Positions 8,497 to 17,137 are shown, counted from the stretch's first letter. The stretch: 64,000 nt of DNA from Proteobacteria bacterium SG_bin6 (GCA_002083435.1 LWDJ01000007.1:30603-94602); one strand, 5' to 3'. Notes: generated from the letters alone by a model not told the origin. Program-made: numbers and translations.

Positions 8497-9087
8497 ATGC
8501 CTGCGGCCGATCCACGGTCTGCCTTTCTCGACCACCCTGTGTGGCAGGCGCTCTCGCATTATATCATCGGCCCCGCCGACGCCGCGCTGAGCTTCGTCGA
8601 TCGGCTCGCGCGTGAAAATGGCTGGAAACCCGCGTTCGCCGCGCGGGTGATCGAGGAATATAAGCGCTTCTGCTTCCTCACCGTCACCGTCGGGCGCGAG
8701 CTGACGCCGTCCGACGCGGTCGATCAGGCGTGGCACCTGCACCTTACTTACACCCGCGATTATTGGGAGCGTTTCTGCCCGCAGGTGCTGGGCCGCGCGC
8801 TCCACCACGGCCCGACCGCGGGCGGGGCTGCGGAGGGGCACCGCTTCTTCAGCCAATATGCCGATACGCTCGCGGCGTATGAAGCCGCGTTCGGCACGCT
8901 GCCGCCGGCGGACATCTGGCCCAATGCGCGCCGCCGGCTGCTCCATGATCCGCGCGCCCGCCGGGTGCATCCCCGTCAGGCACTGATCGTGCCGCGATGG
9001 GTGGTCCGCGCCGTGGCCATGCTGGCGGTGATCGCTTTGGGCCTGATCTGGTGGCGATGGAGGGACATATGGGCATTTTTGACCTAA
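8497..9087 (+). CDS. Glycine-rich-domain-containing-protein-like (DUF1399-type) protein
   Basis: A 196-residue protein. The segment ending VDQAWHLHLTYTRDYWERFCP is the hallmark of the bacterial proteins annotated as glycine-rich domain-containing. One C-terminal membrane segment (about 170-187) is followed by a short tail. The domain's function is unknown. It overlaps the next gene by 19 bp, and the two families often sit side by side, suggesting one membrane complex. The pair is inserted between rimM and trmD with its own promoter-like upstream region. Confidence 0.75.
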   Translation: MPAADPRSAFLDHPVWQALSHYIIGPADAALSFVDRLARENGWKPAFAARVIEEYKRFCFLTVTVGRELTPSDAVDQAWHLHLTYTRDYWERFCPQVLGRALHHGPTAGGAAEGHRFFSQYADTLAAYEAAFGTLPPADIWPNARRRLLHDPRARRVHPRQALIVPRWVVRAVAMLAVIALGLIWWRWRDIWAFLT

Positions 9088-9896
9088 CCGGGCGTCCGTT
9101 CCTGATGCTGTACGCGGCGCTGTTCGTCGGCGCGCTGATCGCAAGCTTTCTCATCCCCCGCTGGCTGCGGGCCGAAGGGCGCGCGCCAGCGGGGCTCGAT
9201 GCCGAGGGTCTGGCTTATCTCGCGGGCGGGGCGGGGCGCTATGTCGACGCGGTGATGGCGCGCCTGCTCGCCGCGCGCGACGTGGCGATCGAGGCGGGCG
9301 GCAAGGTGCGCATCCTGGCACCCGCTGTGGGCCGCGCCGCGCCCGATCGGGCGGTGCTGCTGCTCGCCACGCCCGCGCCGTGGCACAAAGTCAGCGCGAC
9401 GCTCGCCCGCCACGCCGCGAGGGTCGAGGCGCGGCTGGTCGAGGCCGGACTGTTGATCCACCGCGCAGGCGCTTTGCAACTGCGTTTCTGGGCGATCGCC
9501 CCTTGGCTGGCTCTTCTCGCGATCGGCGCGACCAAATGGGAGATAGGGCGGCTACGCGACAAGCCGGTGGGCATCCTCACCTTCTTTCTGATCGTCACCG
9601 TGTTCGCGCTGGTGGTGCGCTTCGCCAGCGTCGATCGCCGTAGCCGCGCCGCGCTCGACCTGCTGCGGCGCGAGCGTGACGGGCGCGAGCGGCTGCGCCG
9701 CGCGCCGCGTGCCGAGGAGATGCCGCTCGCGGTCGCGCTCTACGGCACCGGCGTGCTCGCGGCGTCCGAATTCGGCGCCTATCACGCGCTGCGGGCGCAG
9801 GGCGGTGGCGATGCCGGCGTCAGCGCCGACAGCGGGAGCGGCGGCAGCGGCGGCAGCGGCTGCGGTGGCGGCGGCTGCGGGGGGTGCGGCAGCTGA
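9069..9896 (+). CDS. TIGR04222-type membrane protein with Gly/Cys-rich tail
   Basis: A 275-residue protein with an N-terminal membrane segment (about 10-30), an extra-membrane region containing DAEGLAYLAGGAGR, two central hydrophobic segments and a C-terminal tail of Gly, Ser and Cys repeats (GGGGCGGCGS). This tail and layout are characteristic of the family named TIGR04222. Function is unknown. ATG at 9069 follows GGAGGG by four bases, inside the end of the preceding gene. The cysteine cluster might bind metal or form disulfides; that is speculation. Confidence 0.75.
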   Translation: MGIFDLTGRPFLMLYAALFVGALIASFLIPRWLRAEGRAPAGLDAEGLAYLAGGAGRYVDAVMARLLAARDVAIEAGGKVRILAPAVGRAAPDRAVLLLATPAPWHKVSATLARHAARVEARLVEAGLLIHRAGALQLRFWAIAPWLALLAIGATKWEIGRLRDKPVGILTFFLIVTVFALVVRFASVDRRSRAALDLLRRERDGRERLRRAPRAEEMPLAVALYGTGVLAASEFGAYHALRAQGGGDAGVSADSGSGGSGGSGCGGGGCGGCGS

Positions 9897-9920
9897 GCTT
9901 GATACCTTCACCATCCCGAC

Positions 9921-9941
9921 GTATATACCGCAAGTATATAC
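9921..9941 (+). promoter_or_regulatory. Probable VapB/VapBC autoregulatory operator
   Basis: Two identical self-palindromic octamers GTATATAC (9921-9928 and 9934-9941) are spaced 13 bp start to start, 10 bp upstream of the vapB ATG. Paired GTATATAC-like boxes are a known layout for operators bound by AbrB-fold VapB antitoxins. They probably overlap the vapBC promoter. Confidence 0.65.
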
Positions 9942-9951
9942 GGAGACGGTG

Positions 9952-10224
9952 ATGGACCGGGAATATCGGGCGAAAATCTTCAAGTCGGGCAATTCGCTCG
10001 CGCTGCGCCTGCCCAAGGCTCTCGGTTTGAGCGCCGGTACCGAGATGCGTGTGCGGGAGGATGCCCGCGGAGGGTTCGTCGCCGAGCCGACCGCGGGCGC
10101 TGACAAGATCGATCTTACCGGCATTTGGGGTTCGGTACCCGGCATCAAACCGTTGTCGGCCGCCGACCGCGAGATCGATGAGCGTGAGCTCGATTGGGAC
10201 GGAAAGCGGCTAGCGCGTGACTGA
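9952..10224 (+). CDS. vapB: AbrB/MazE-fold antitoxin (VapB-like)
   Basis: A 90-residue protein. The N-terminal swapped-hairpin AbrB DNA-binding fold is clear in YRAKIFKSGNSLALRLPKAL and GTEMRVRED. The C-terminal half, rich in Asp/Glu and ending ELDWDGKRLARD, would wrap the toxin's active site. ATG at 9952 follows GGAGACGG; a longer upstream frame is a shadow of the previous gene's Gly-rich tail. It overlaps vapC by 8 bp. Confidence 0.85.
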   Translation: MDREYRAKIFKSGNSLALRLPKALGLSAGTEMRVREDARGGFVAEPTAGADKIDLTGIWGSVPGIKPLSAADREIDERELDWDGKRLARD

Positions 10225-10597
10225 GCCGCGCTACCTGCTCGATTCGAACATCTGCATCTATATCCTCGACGGGCGGGGGGAGGCCTTGCGTGCGAGGTTG
10301 GAGACAGAACCTCCCGGCGCGCTGGTCGCATCGGCGATCAGCTTTGCTGAAGTGATGCGGGGGATAGCGCCTCAAGATACGGCCGGTGAAGCGGGTGCGA
10401 GGCGCTTGTTCGCGGCGGTTCCCGTTCTGCCTTTCGACGCGGTGGCGGCGCGCGCTTATCGTACGCTTCCCTTCAAACGCGCGCGGTTCGGTCGGCTGAT
10501 CGCGGCCCATGCCCTCGCGCTCGACCTGACGCTCGTCACCAACGATATGACGGACTTCGTCGACATCCCCGGCCTTAAGCTGGAAAACTGGACATGA
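10217..10597 (+). CDS. vapC: PIN-domain ribonuclease toxin (VapC-like), with altered active site
   Basis: A 126-residue PIN domain. Asp9 (LLDSN), Glu45 (SFAEV) and Asp110 (VTND) occupy acidic metal-binding positions. The usual third acid, in the family pattern D-x-L-I-A-A-H-A-L, is Gly92 here (FGRLIAAHAL): the codon is GGT, one base from GAT. RNase activity may therefore be weak or lost. The start is GTG at 10217 inside the vapB end. The stop shares ATGA with trmD, so trmD translation may be coupled to this gene. Confidence 0.85.
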   Translation: MTEPRYLLDSNICIYILDGRGEALRARLETEPPGALVASAISFAEVMRGIAPQDTAGEAGARRLFAAVPVLPFDAVAARAYRTLPFKRARFGRLIAAHALALDLTLVTNDMTDFVDIPGLKLENWT

Positions 10598-11322
10598 CCT
10601 TCGCCGCCACCGTGTTGACCCTCTACCCGGAAATGTTCCCCGGGCCGCTAGGGCTGTCGCTCGCCGGGCGCGCGCTCGCGGAAGGGCGCTGGTCGCTCGA
10701 CACCGTCCAGATCCGCGATTTCGCGACCGACAAGCATCGCAGCGTCGATGACACGCCGGCGGGGGGTGGCGCCGGCATGGTGCTGCGCGCCGATGTCGTG
10801 GCGGCCGCGTTCGACAGCGTGGCGGACGATCGCCCGGCGATCGCGCTTACCCCACGCGGGAGCCCGCTCACCCAGGCACGGGTTCGCGACCTGGCGGCGG
10901 GTCCGGGCGTGGTGCTGCTCTGCGGCCGGTTCGAGGGGTTCGACGAACGCCTGTTCGAGGCACGCGCGATCGAGCCGGTCTCGATCGGCGACTATATCCT
11001 GTCCGGCGGCGAAATGGGCGCACTGGTGCTGCTCGACGCTTGCATTCGGCTGCTGCCGGGTGTAATGGGCGCGCCTTCCAGCGGGGATGAGGAGAGCTTC
11101 GAAACGGGGCTGCTCGAATATCCGCATTATACCCGCCCCGTTGAATGGGAAGGGCGCACGATCCCTGAAGTGCTGCGATCGGGGGATCATGCGAGGATCG
11201 CCGCTTGGCGCCAGGCCATGGCGGTGAGCGATACACGGCTAAGGCGGCCGGACCTTTGGGAGCGCCATGAGGGTGCTCGGGTCGGGTCGCCCTCTGGCGC
11301 GCGGCGACCTGAGGGACGTTGA
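10594..11322 (+). CDS. trmD: tRNA (guanine-37-N1)-methyltransferase TrmD
   Basis: A 242-residue SPOUT methyltransferase, normally essential, that makes m1G37 and prevents +1 frameshifting. Family motifs: TLYPEMFPGPL at the start, DDTPAGGGAGMV, LLCGRFEGFDERL, SIGDYILSGGE (the trefoil-knot SAM site) and YTRPVEWEG. ATG at 10594 overlaps the vapC stop (ATGA); no separate strong ribosome site is seen. rplS follows at once. Confidence 0.96.
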   Translation: MTFAATVLTLYPEMFPGPLGLSLAGRALAEGRWSLDTVQIRDFATDKHRSVDDTPAGGGAGMVLRADVVAAAFDSVADDRPAIALTPRGSPLTQARVRDLAAGPGVVLLCGRFEGFDERLFEARAIEPVSIGDYILSGGEMGALVLLDACIRLLPGVMGAPSSGDEESFETGLLEYPHYTRPVEWEGRTIPEVLRSGDHARIAAWRQAMAVSDTRLRRPDLWERHEGARVGSPSGARRPEGR

Positions 11323-11324
11323 CG

Positions 11325-11696
11325 ATGAACATTATTCAGCAGATCGAAGCCGAGCAGATCGCGAAGCTCACCGCCGCCCGCAAGATCCCCGAATTCCGCC
11401 CCGGCGACACACTGCGCGTTGGCGTGAAGGTGGTCGAAGGCGATCGCACCCGCGTTCAGGCCTATGAAGGCGTCTGCATCGCCCGCGCCAACAAGGGCAT
11501 GGGCAGCAACTTCACGGTGCGCAAGATTTCGTTCGGCGAGGGCGTCGAGCGCGTTTTCCCGCTCTATTCGCCGAACATCGATTCGATCGAGGTGGTGCGC
11601 CGCGGCGTGGTGCGCCGCGCCAAGCTCTATTATCTGCGCGGCCGCCGCGGCAAGTCGGCGCGCATCGCCGAGCGCCGCGAGACCAAGGGCGAGTAA
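11325..11696 (+). CDS. rplS: 50S ribosomal protein L19
   Basis: A 123-residue protein with MNIIQQIEAEQI, the conserved FRPGDTLRVGVKVVEG, YEGVCIARANKG, FPLYSPNIDSIEVVRRG and RGRRGKSARI. It sits at the 30S-50S interface. ATG at 11325 follows GAGGGA by eight bases; an in-frame TTG six bases earlier is unlikely. Last gene of the ffh operon, followed by an intrinsic terminator. Confidence 0.97.
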   Translation: MNIIQQIEAEQIAKLTAARKIPEFRPGDTLRVGVKVVEGDRTRVQAYEGVCIARANKGMGSNFTVRKISFGEGVERVFPLYSPNIDSIEVVRRGVVRRAKLYYLRGRRGKSARIAERRETKGE

Positions 11697-11723
11697 GCCT
11701 TTCGCTGCGGTTTGAGGTTGCAG

Positions 11724-11757
11724 GCGGCGCGGGGAGCGATCCTCGCGCCGCTTTTTC
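11724..11757 (+). terminator. Rho-independent terminator after rplS
   Basis: The GC-rich stem GCGGCGCG...CGCGCCGC extends by GGA/TCC around one mismatch, has a short loop, and is followed by CTTTTTC. It lies 27 bp after the rplS stop and ends the ffh-rplS transcription unit. Confidence 0.85.
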
Positions 11758-11788
11758 GTTGCGATGTCGGGTGTTCGAAACGCGATCG

Positions 11789-11884
11789 GTCACCCCGGAC
11801 TTGCTCCGGGGGCCACCGTGTGGCCTGGCTCGCCGGCGGAAAGCCTGACGCAGCGGTGGATGCCGGAACAAGTCTGGCATGACA
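11789..11884. repeat. Palindromic intergenic repeat, CCCCGGACTTG type
   Basis: The left block CACCCCGGACTTGCTCCGGG forms a hairpin, and the right block GATGCCGGAACAAGTCTGGCAT forms a second. Together they flank about 50 bp. The two-hairpin design resembles a dispersed repeat seen in many sphingomonad genomes (from memory). It lies in the 282-bp gap between rplS and the peptidase gene. Nothing else is recognised in that gap beyond the terminator. Confidence 0.65.
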
Positions 11885-11978
11885 GCTTGGCTTTCAGAAG
11901 CGGCTCAAGCCCTTCGCTCTTTACCTCGGCCCATCCCCTCGCGATAACCGCGTCAAATGCGCGGCAGGGAGAGCGACA

Positions 11979-14189
11979 ATGCGGGGCTTGATCGGGGCGG
12001 CGAGCGCGGTGGCGCTCGCTTGGAGTGGTGCTGCTTTGGCTGAGGAAGCCCCCAAGCTCACCCTGCAGCGCGTTTTCGCCAGCCCCGAACTCGCCGGCCC
12101 CGCGCCGCGCGCGGTACGCCTGTCGCCCGATGGCGCGCTGCTCACCTCGCTCAAACCCCGTGCCGACGAGAAGGAGCGGCTCGACCTGTGGGCGCTCGAC
12201 ACCAAGACCGGGCGCGAATGGATGCTGGTCGATTCGAAGAAGGTCGGCTCGGGCGCCGAGCTGTCCGAGGCCGAGAAGATGCAGCGCGAACGCGCGCGAA
12301 TCGGCGGCAGCAAGGGCATCGTCGCCTATGAATGGACGCCCGACGGCAAGGCGATCCTCGTGCCGCTCGACGGCGATCTCTTCCTCGCCCGGCTTGATGG
12401 CCAGGTCGATCGGCTGACCAACTCGCCCGAGGGCGAGCTCAATCCCGCGATCAGCCCCAAGGGCGGGTTCGTCAGCTTCGTGCGCGACCAGAATCTCGTC
12501 GTCCAGCCGCTCGGCGGGCAGCCGCGCGCGATCACCACGGACGGCCAGGGCAATGTCCATTGGGGCGAGGCCGAGTTCGTGGCGCAGGAGGAAATGGACC
12601 GGCGCACCGGCTATTGGTGGTCGCCCGATGACCGCCGCATCGCCGTCGAACGCTTTGACGAGACGCCGGTGGGCATCGTCACCCGCGCGGCGATCGGAGC
12701 GGACGGGACCAAGGTGGTCGATCAGCGCTACCCCGCCGCCGGCACGCCCAACGCGCTGGTCGAGCTTTACGTGATGAACCCCGATGGCAGCGCGCGGGTG
12801 AAGGTCGATCTGGGCGAAAACCCGGACATCTATCTCGCCCGGGTCGATTGGGCGCCCGATGGCAAGACGCTCTATGTCCAGCGCCAGTCGCGCGACCAGA
12901 AGACGCTCGACATGCTCGCGGTCGATCCCGCAACGGGTAAGGCGCGCGTGCTGTTCACCGAACGCAGCGGCGCGAGGAGCTGGCTCAATCTCTCCGACGC
13001 CTATCACTTCATGAAGGACGGCTCGCTGATCTGGCGGTCGGAGCGCAGCGGCTATGGCCAGCTCTACCGATTCAAGGATGGGAAATGGACCGCGCTGACA
13101 CAGGGCGATTGGGTCGTCACCGCTTTGGTCGGGGTCGATGAAGCGCAGGGCAAGCTCTATCTGCTCGGCAACAAGGATGATGTGCTCGAGCAGCATCTTT
13201 ACGCGCTCGATCTCGCCAAGCCGAACGCGCTCACGCGGCTGACCGAGCGCGGCTGGTGGAACGGCGCGACGATGGACGCCGCCGCCAAGCGCGTGATCGT
13301 CGCCCGCTCCAACCCCAATCAGCCGCCGCAGGTCTATCTGGCCGACACCAGCGGCAAGCGGATCGCCTGGATCAGCGAGAATGCGCTGAAGCCCGGCCAT
13401 CCCTATTACCCCTTCCTCGCCCAGCATCAGGAGCGCAAATTCGGGACGCTTAAGGCCGAGGACGGCACCACGCTCTATTGGGAGATGATCACCCCCAAGC
13501 TTGAGCCGGGCAAGAAATACCCCGTCTTCTTCCAGCATTATGGCGGCCCCGGCACCGGCCAGCAGGTGACGCGCGGCTGGGGCGGGGCGCTGCAGCAATA
13601 TCTGGTTTCCCAGGGCTATATCTGGTTCCAGATCGACAATCGCGGCTCGTACAATCGCGGCAAGGCGTTCGAGGACCAGATTTACCGCGCGATGGGCACG
13701 GTGGAGGTCGCCGATCAGTTGGCGGGGGCCAGGTTCCTGAAGGAACAGCCGTTCGTCGACGCCAAGCGCATCGCCACCTTCGGCTGGTCCTATGGCGGCT
13801 ATATGACGTTGAAGATGCTGGAGAAGGCGCCGGGCGTGTTCGCCGCCGGCATCGCCGGCGCGCCGGTGACGAAGTGGGAACTGTACGACACCCATTATAC
13901 CGAGCGCTATCTCGGCGATCCCAAGGCCGAGCCCTATGAAGCGAGCAACGCGCTGCTTGATGCGGGCAAGATCAGCGATCCCCTGCTGCTGATCCACGGC
14001 ATGTCGGACGACAATGTCGTGCTCGATCACTCGACCGCCTTCGCCGCGCGGATGCAGGCGCAAGGGCGCCCGTTCGAGATGATGTTCTATCCCGGCCAGA
14101 CGCACCGCGTCGGCGGCCCCGGGGTGAGCGAGCATCTGTGGCGGACGATCCTGGGCTTTCTCGACCGCCGGATGCCGAAGGGGGATTGA
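11979..14189 (+). CDS. Secreted dipeptidyl peptidase IV-type serine peptidase (S9B)
   Basis: A 736-residue protein with a signal peptide (MRGLIGAASAVALAWSGAALAEE). A beta-propeller domain covers roughly 50-480 and an alpha/beta-hydrolase domain the rest. The catalytic Ser lies in GWSYGGYM near residue 604, Asp in GMSDDNV near 676 and His in GQTHR near 707. The DPP4 double-Glu segment EAEFVAQEEMDR, which anchors the substrate N-terminus, is present. It releases X-Pro or X-Ala dipeptides in the periplasm. The start follows GGGAGAG. Convergent with the next gene. Confidence 0.92.
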   Translation: MRGLIGAASAVALAWSGAALAEEAPKLTLQRVFASPELAGPAPRAVRLSPDGALLTSLKPRADEKERLDLWALDTKTGREWMLVDSKKVGSGAELSEAEKMQRERARIGGSKGIVAYEWTPDGKAILVPLDGDLFLARLDGQVDRLTNSPEGELNPAISPKGGFVSFVRDQNLVVQPLGGQPRAITTDGQGNVHWGEAEFVAQEEMDRRTGYWWSPDDRRIAVERFDETPVGIVTRAAIGADGTKVVDQRYPAAGTPNALVELYVMNPDGSARVKVDLGENPDIYLARVDWAPDGKTLYVQRQSRDQKTLDMLAVDPATGKARVLFTERSGARSWLNLSDAYHFMKDGSLIWRSERSGYGQLYRFKDGKWTALTQGDWVVTALVGVDEAQGKLYLLGNKDDVLEQHLYALDLAKPNALTRLTERGWWNGATMDAAAKRVIVARSNPNQPPQVYLADTSGKRIAWISENALKPGHPYYPFLAQHQERKFGTLKAEDGTTLYWEMITPKLEPGKKYPVFFQHYGGPGTGQQVTRGWGGALQQYLVSQGYIWFQIDNRGSYNRGKAFEDQIYRAMGTVEVADQLAGARFLKEQPFVDAKRIATFGWSYGGYMTLKMLEKAPGVFAAGIAGAPVTKWELYDTHYTERYLGDPKAEPYEASNALLDAGKISDPLLLIHGMSDDNVVLDHSTAFAARMQAQGRPFEMMFYPGQTHRVGGPGVSEHLWRTILGFLDRRMPKGD

Positions 14190-14214
14190 TCGCCCAAATG
14201 TGAAGCCTTCGACC

Positions 14215-15132
14215 TTACTGGCAGAGGCGTGCCCGGGTTGAAAGATTGAACTGATCGCGCAGCCTGGTCGCGGCCTCCGTGATCTGCGGCGCCATGCTGT
14301 TGCTGCGGCTGGTCAGCTGCGTTCGGCTTCCGGGGAAGATGAGATATTCATAGTCGCCGCGCGGCTTCACGGCCAGAACCGCGCGGTAGTTGGCCGGCCG
14401 CGTAACTTGTCCGGTCACCTGCTGTGCGAGGCGCAGCGTGCCCTCGCCAAGAAACTTGTTGTTGGTATCGCCGACAATGGCCGGGAACCACTCAGTGGTG
14501 CCGACCTTGCGCACCAGGGCCAGATCGAACAGGTCGACCCCGTGCGGCCTCACCAACGCGGGCGGGACGACGATCGCCGGGACGCGTGCGGCGTCGATCC
14601 AATGCTCGGGATCGCACACCGACACGCCGGGGTTCATGGCGCGTGCGGTTTGAGAGACATAGAAGCCGTCCTTCTCGCAGGGCGTGCCACGGCTCCTGCC
14701 CGGGCGGATCGTTCCGGGTTGCAGGGCGATCGCGTAGAATTCCACATAGCTGCCATCCGCCGGCGCCCAGTTCGCCTCCCTGATGCGGCGGAATTCGGCG
14801 ATCAGCTTCCCGCATTGGCGATGGTCGAACACAAGGGCGTCCTGCGAGCCCCTGCCGCGCTTGCGGATGCGGACGCCGTTGCAGATGGTGTTCAGCGCAT
14901 GGCGGGTGGTCAATTTCGGCCCGAAGAACCCAAGGTCGTCGACGGCATAGGATTCCAGTGCTCCATCGGTGTTCACGTCCATATCGGCGGTGAACGTCAC
15001 CAAGCCGTCGCTGGTGAGGTTGACCGAGCGCTCCTCGACCTTGCCGAGCGATCGGCATGTCGGCGGCGGCGACGCCGCTAGACTGAAGAGGCACGCCGCC
15101 GCGCCGATGGAGATGATGAACCGTCGTGCCAT
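14215..15132 (-). CDS. Secreted GH75 (chitosanase)-like protein
   Basis: A 305-residue protein with a signal peptide. Features match glycoside hydrolase family 75: an MDVNTDG segment (fungal enzymes have MDIDCDG), DAARVPAIVVPPALV, and AIVGDTNNKFLGEGTLRLA. In the last of these the Asp and the Glu eight residues later align with the catalytic pair of fungal chitosanases, spaced by nine. The family is best known from fungi. Substrate is unproven. Divergent from asd across 163 bp. Confidence 0.65.
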   Translation of the reverse strand: MARRFIISIGAAACLFSLAASPPPTCRSLGKVEERSVNLTSDGLVTFTADMDVNTDGALESYAVDDLGFFGPKLTTRHALNTICNGVRIRKRGRGSQDALVFDHRQCGKLIAEFRRIREANWAPADGSYVEFYAIALQPGTIRPGRSRGTPCEKDGFYVSQTARAMNPGVSVCDPEHWIDAARVPAIVVPPALVRPHGVDLFDLALVRKVGTTEWFPAIVGDTNNKFLGEGTLRLAQQVTGQVTRPANYRAVLAVKPRGDYEYLIFPGSRTQLTSRSNSMAPQITEAATRLRDQFNLSTRARLCQ

Positions 15133-15295
15133 GCCGGTGCTCCCGCGCTATTGCAGCGTCGGCCACACATATCATCAGTCACGCCGGCGGGCCATTCCGC
15201 GCTGGCGGGAAGGGATCACGTCGAACGATTTCGACTTCAATTTGCGATCGACCTGCCTATGGAGAACCACCAGCAACAGAAGGTAACTGCGGACA

Positions 15296-16324
15296 ATGGC
15301 GTATCGCATCGTGGTCGCGGGCGCGACGGGCAATGTCGGGCGCGAGATGCTCAACATCCTGGCGGAGCGCGAATTCCCCATCAAGGACTTGGCGGTGCTC
15401 GCCTCGGCGCGCAGCCAGGGTGACCAGATCGAATTCGGCGATACCGGCCGGATGCTCAAGGTGCAGAATATCGAGCATTTCGATCCCGCCGGCTGGGATA
15501 TCGCGCTGTTCGCGATCGGATCGGAGGGATCCAAGCTCCACGCGCCGCGCTTCGCCGCCGCCGGCTGCACGGTGATCGACAATGCCTCGCTCTACCGCAT
15601 GGACCCCGATGTGCCGCTGATCGTGCCCGAGGTGAACCCGCAGGCGATCGACGGCTATACCAAGCGCAACATCATCGCGAACCCGAACTGTTCGACCGCG
15701 CAGATGGTTGTCGCGCTGAAGCCGCTGCATGACGCGGCGGGCATCAAGCGGGTCGTCGTCTCGACTTATCAATCGGTGTCGGGCGCGGGCAAGGCGGGGA
15801 TGGACGAGCTGTTCGAGCAGAGCCGCAACATCTTCGTTGGCGATCAGGCCGAGCCGCAGAAATTCACTAAGCAGATCGCGTTCAACGTGATCCCACACAT
15901 CGACAGCTTCCTGGATGATGGCTTCACCAAGGAAGAATGGAAAATGGTGGTCGAGACCAAGAAGATCCTCGATTCGAAGATCAAGGTCGTCGCCACGTGC
16001 GTCCGGGTGCCGGTGTTCGTCGGCCATTCGGAGGCGATCACGATCGAATTCGAGCGTGAGATCAGCGCCAAGGAGGCGCAAACGATCCTGCGCGAGGCGC
16101 CAGGCGTGATGCTGGTCGATAAGCGCGAGAATGGTGGCTATGTCACGCCGGTCGAATGCGTCGGTGAATACGCCACCTATGTCAGCCGCATCCGCGAAGA
16201 CCCGACGGTCGAGAATGGCCTCGTGCTCTGGTGCGTGAGCGACAATCTGCGCAAGGGCGCGGCGTTGAACGCGGTGCAGATTGCCGAGCTTCTCGGCCGG
16301 CGGCATCTGCAGAAGGCGGCTTGA
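15296..16324 (+). CDS. asd: Aspartate-semialdehyde dehydrogenase
   Basis: A 342-residue NADPH-dependent enzyme making aspartate semialdehyde for lysine, diaminopimelate, threonine and methionine. The N-terminal Rossmann motif is VAGATGNVGREML, the active-site Cys is in NPNCSTAQM, and RVPVFVGHSE with a C-terminal RKGAALNAVQIAE completes the family pattern. ATG at 15296 is preceded by GAAGG. A small hydrolase gene follows after 14 bp. Confidence 0.96.
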   Translation: MAYRIVVAGATGNVGREMLNILAEREFPIKDLAVLASARSQGDQIEFGDTGRMLKVQNIEHFDPAGWDIALFAIGSEGSKLHAPRFAAAGCTVIDNASLYRMDPDVPLIVPEVNPQAIDGYTKRNIIANPNCSTAQMVVALKPLHDAAGIKRVVVSTYQSVSGAGKAGMDELFEQSRNIFVGDQAEPQKFTKQIAFNVIPHIDSFLDDGFTKEEWKMVVETKKILDSKIKVVATCVRVPVFVGHSEAITIEFEREISAKEAQTILREAPGVMLVDKRENGGYVTPVECVGEYATYVSRIREDPTVENGLVLWCVSDNLRKGAALNAVQIAELLGRRHLQKAA

Positions 16325-16338
16325 GCGCTGCCCAGGCC

Positions 16339-17091
16339 ATGACCGAGGTCACTACCCACCGCTTCGCCTCGTTCGACGGACTGGAGCTTGCCTGGCACGA
16401 GCTGGGGGCGGGGCGGCCGGTGGTGCTGCTCCACGGCTTCTTCTCCGACGCGGCGACCAACTGGCTGAAATATGGCCACGCCGCCGCGATCGCCGCGCGC
16501 GGGTTCCGGGTGATCATGCCCGATCTGCGCGCGCACGGGGCGAGCGCCAAGCCGCACGACGCCGCCGCCTATCCGCTCGACGTGCTCGCGCATGATGGTT
16601 TGGCGCTGGTCCGCCATCTTGGTCTCACCGACTATGATCTGGGCGGCTATTCGCTCGGCGCGCGGGCCACTGTGCGGATGCTCGCGATGGGCGCCGCGCC
16701 CGCCCGCGCGATCGTGAGCGGCATGGGCTATGAGGGCGTCCGCTCGGTCGGCCAGCGGATCGATTTCTTCCGCCGCGTGCTCACCGAGCCGGGCTTCGAG
16801 CGGGGCACGCCCGAATGGGCGGCGCAGGCATTCCTGAAGACGACCGGGGGCGACGCGGCGGCGCTCGTCCACCTGCTCGACACTTTCGTCTCGACGAGCG
16901 ACGCCGAACTCGCCCGCATCGCGCAGCCGGTGCTCGTGCTCTGCGGCAGCGACGACCAGGATAATGGCTCGGCCGAGGCGCTCGCCGGCGCGCTTCCTCA
17001 TGCGCGCTATCAGGCGGTGCCGGGCAACCATATGAGCGCGGTGACCAAGCCCGAGCTCGGCACGGCGATCGCCGACTTCCTCGCCGCTTGA
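16339..17091 (+). CDS. Alpha/beta-fold hydrolase
   Basis: A 250-residue protein with oxyanion-hole motif VVLLHGFFSDA, DLRAHGAS, nucleophile elbow GGYSLGAR, acid near CGSDDQDN and catalytic His in VPGNHMSAV. This is a complete hydrolase triad with a small cap. Substrate cannot be told from sequence. The upstream frame to 16231 overlaps asd and is rejected; ATG at 16339 is used. Probably cotranscribed with asd. Confidence 0.85.
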   Translation: MTEVTTHRFASFDGLELAWHELGAGRPVVLLHGFFSDAATNWLKYGHAAAIAARGFRVIMPDLRAHGASAKPHDAAAYPLDVLAHDGLALVRHLGLTDYDLGGYSLGARATVRMLAMGAAPARAIVSGMGYEGVRSVGQRIDFFRRVLTEPGFERGTPEWAAQAFLKTTGGDAAALVHLLDTFVSTSDAELARIAQPVLVLCGSDDQDNGSAEALAGALPHARYQAVPGNHMSAVTKPELGTAIADFLAA

Positions 17092-17137
17092 CGCCGGGCG
17101 CCGGACGGCGCCATCAAGCGCGCCGAGGGAGAGACCA

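Noticed and set aside
11790..14135. 781-codon minus-strand frame opposite the DPP4-type peptidase
   Set aside because: His/Arg/Leu-rich shadow of a GC-rich gene; the plus strand has a signal peptide and catalytic triad.
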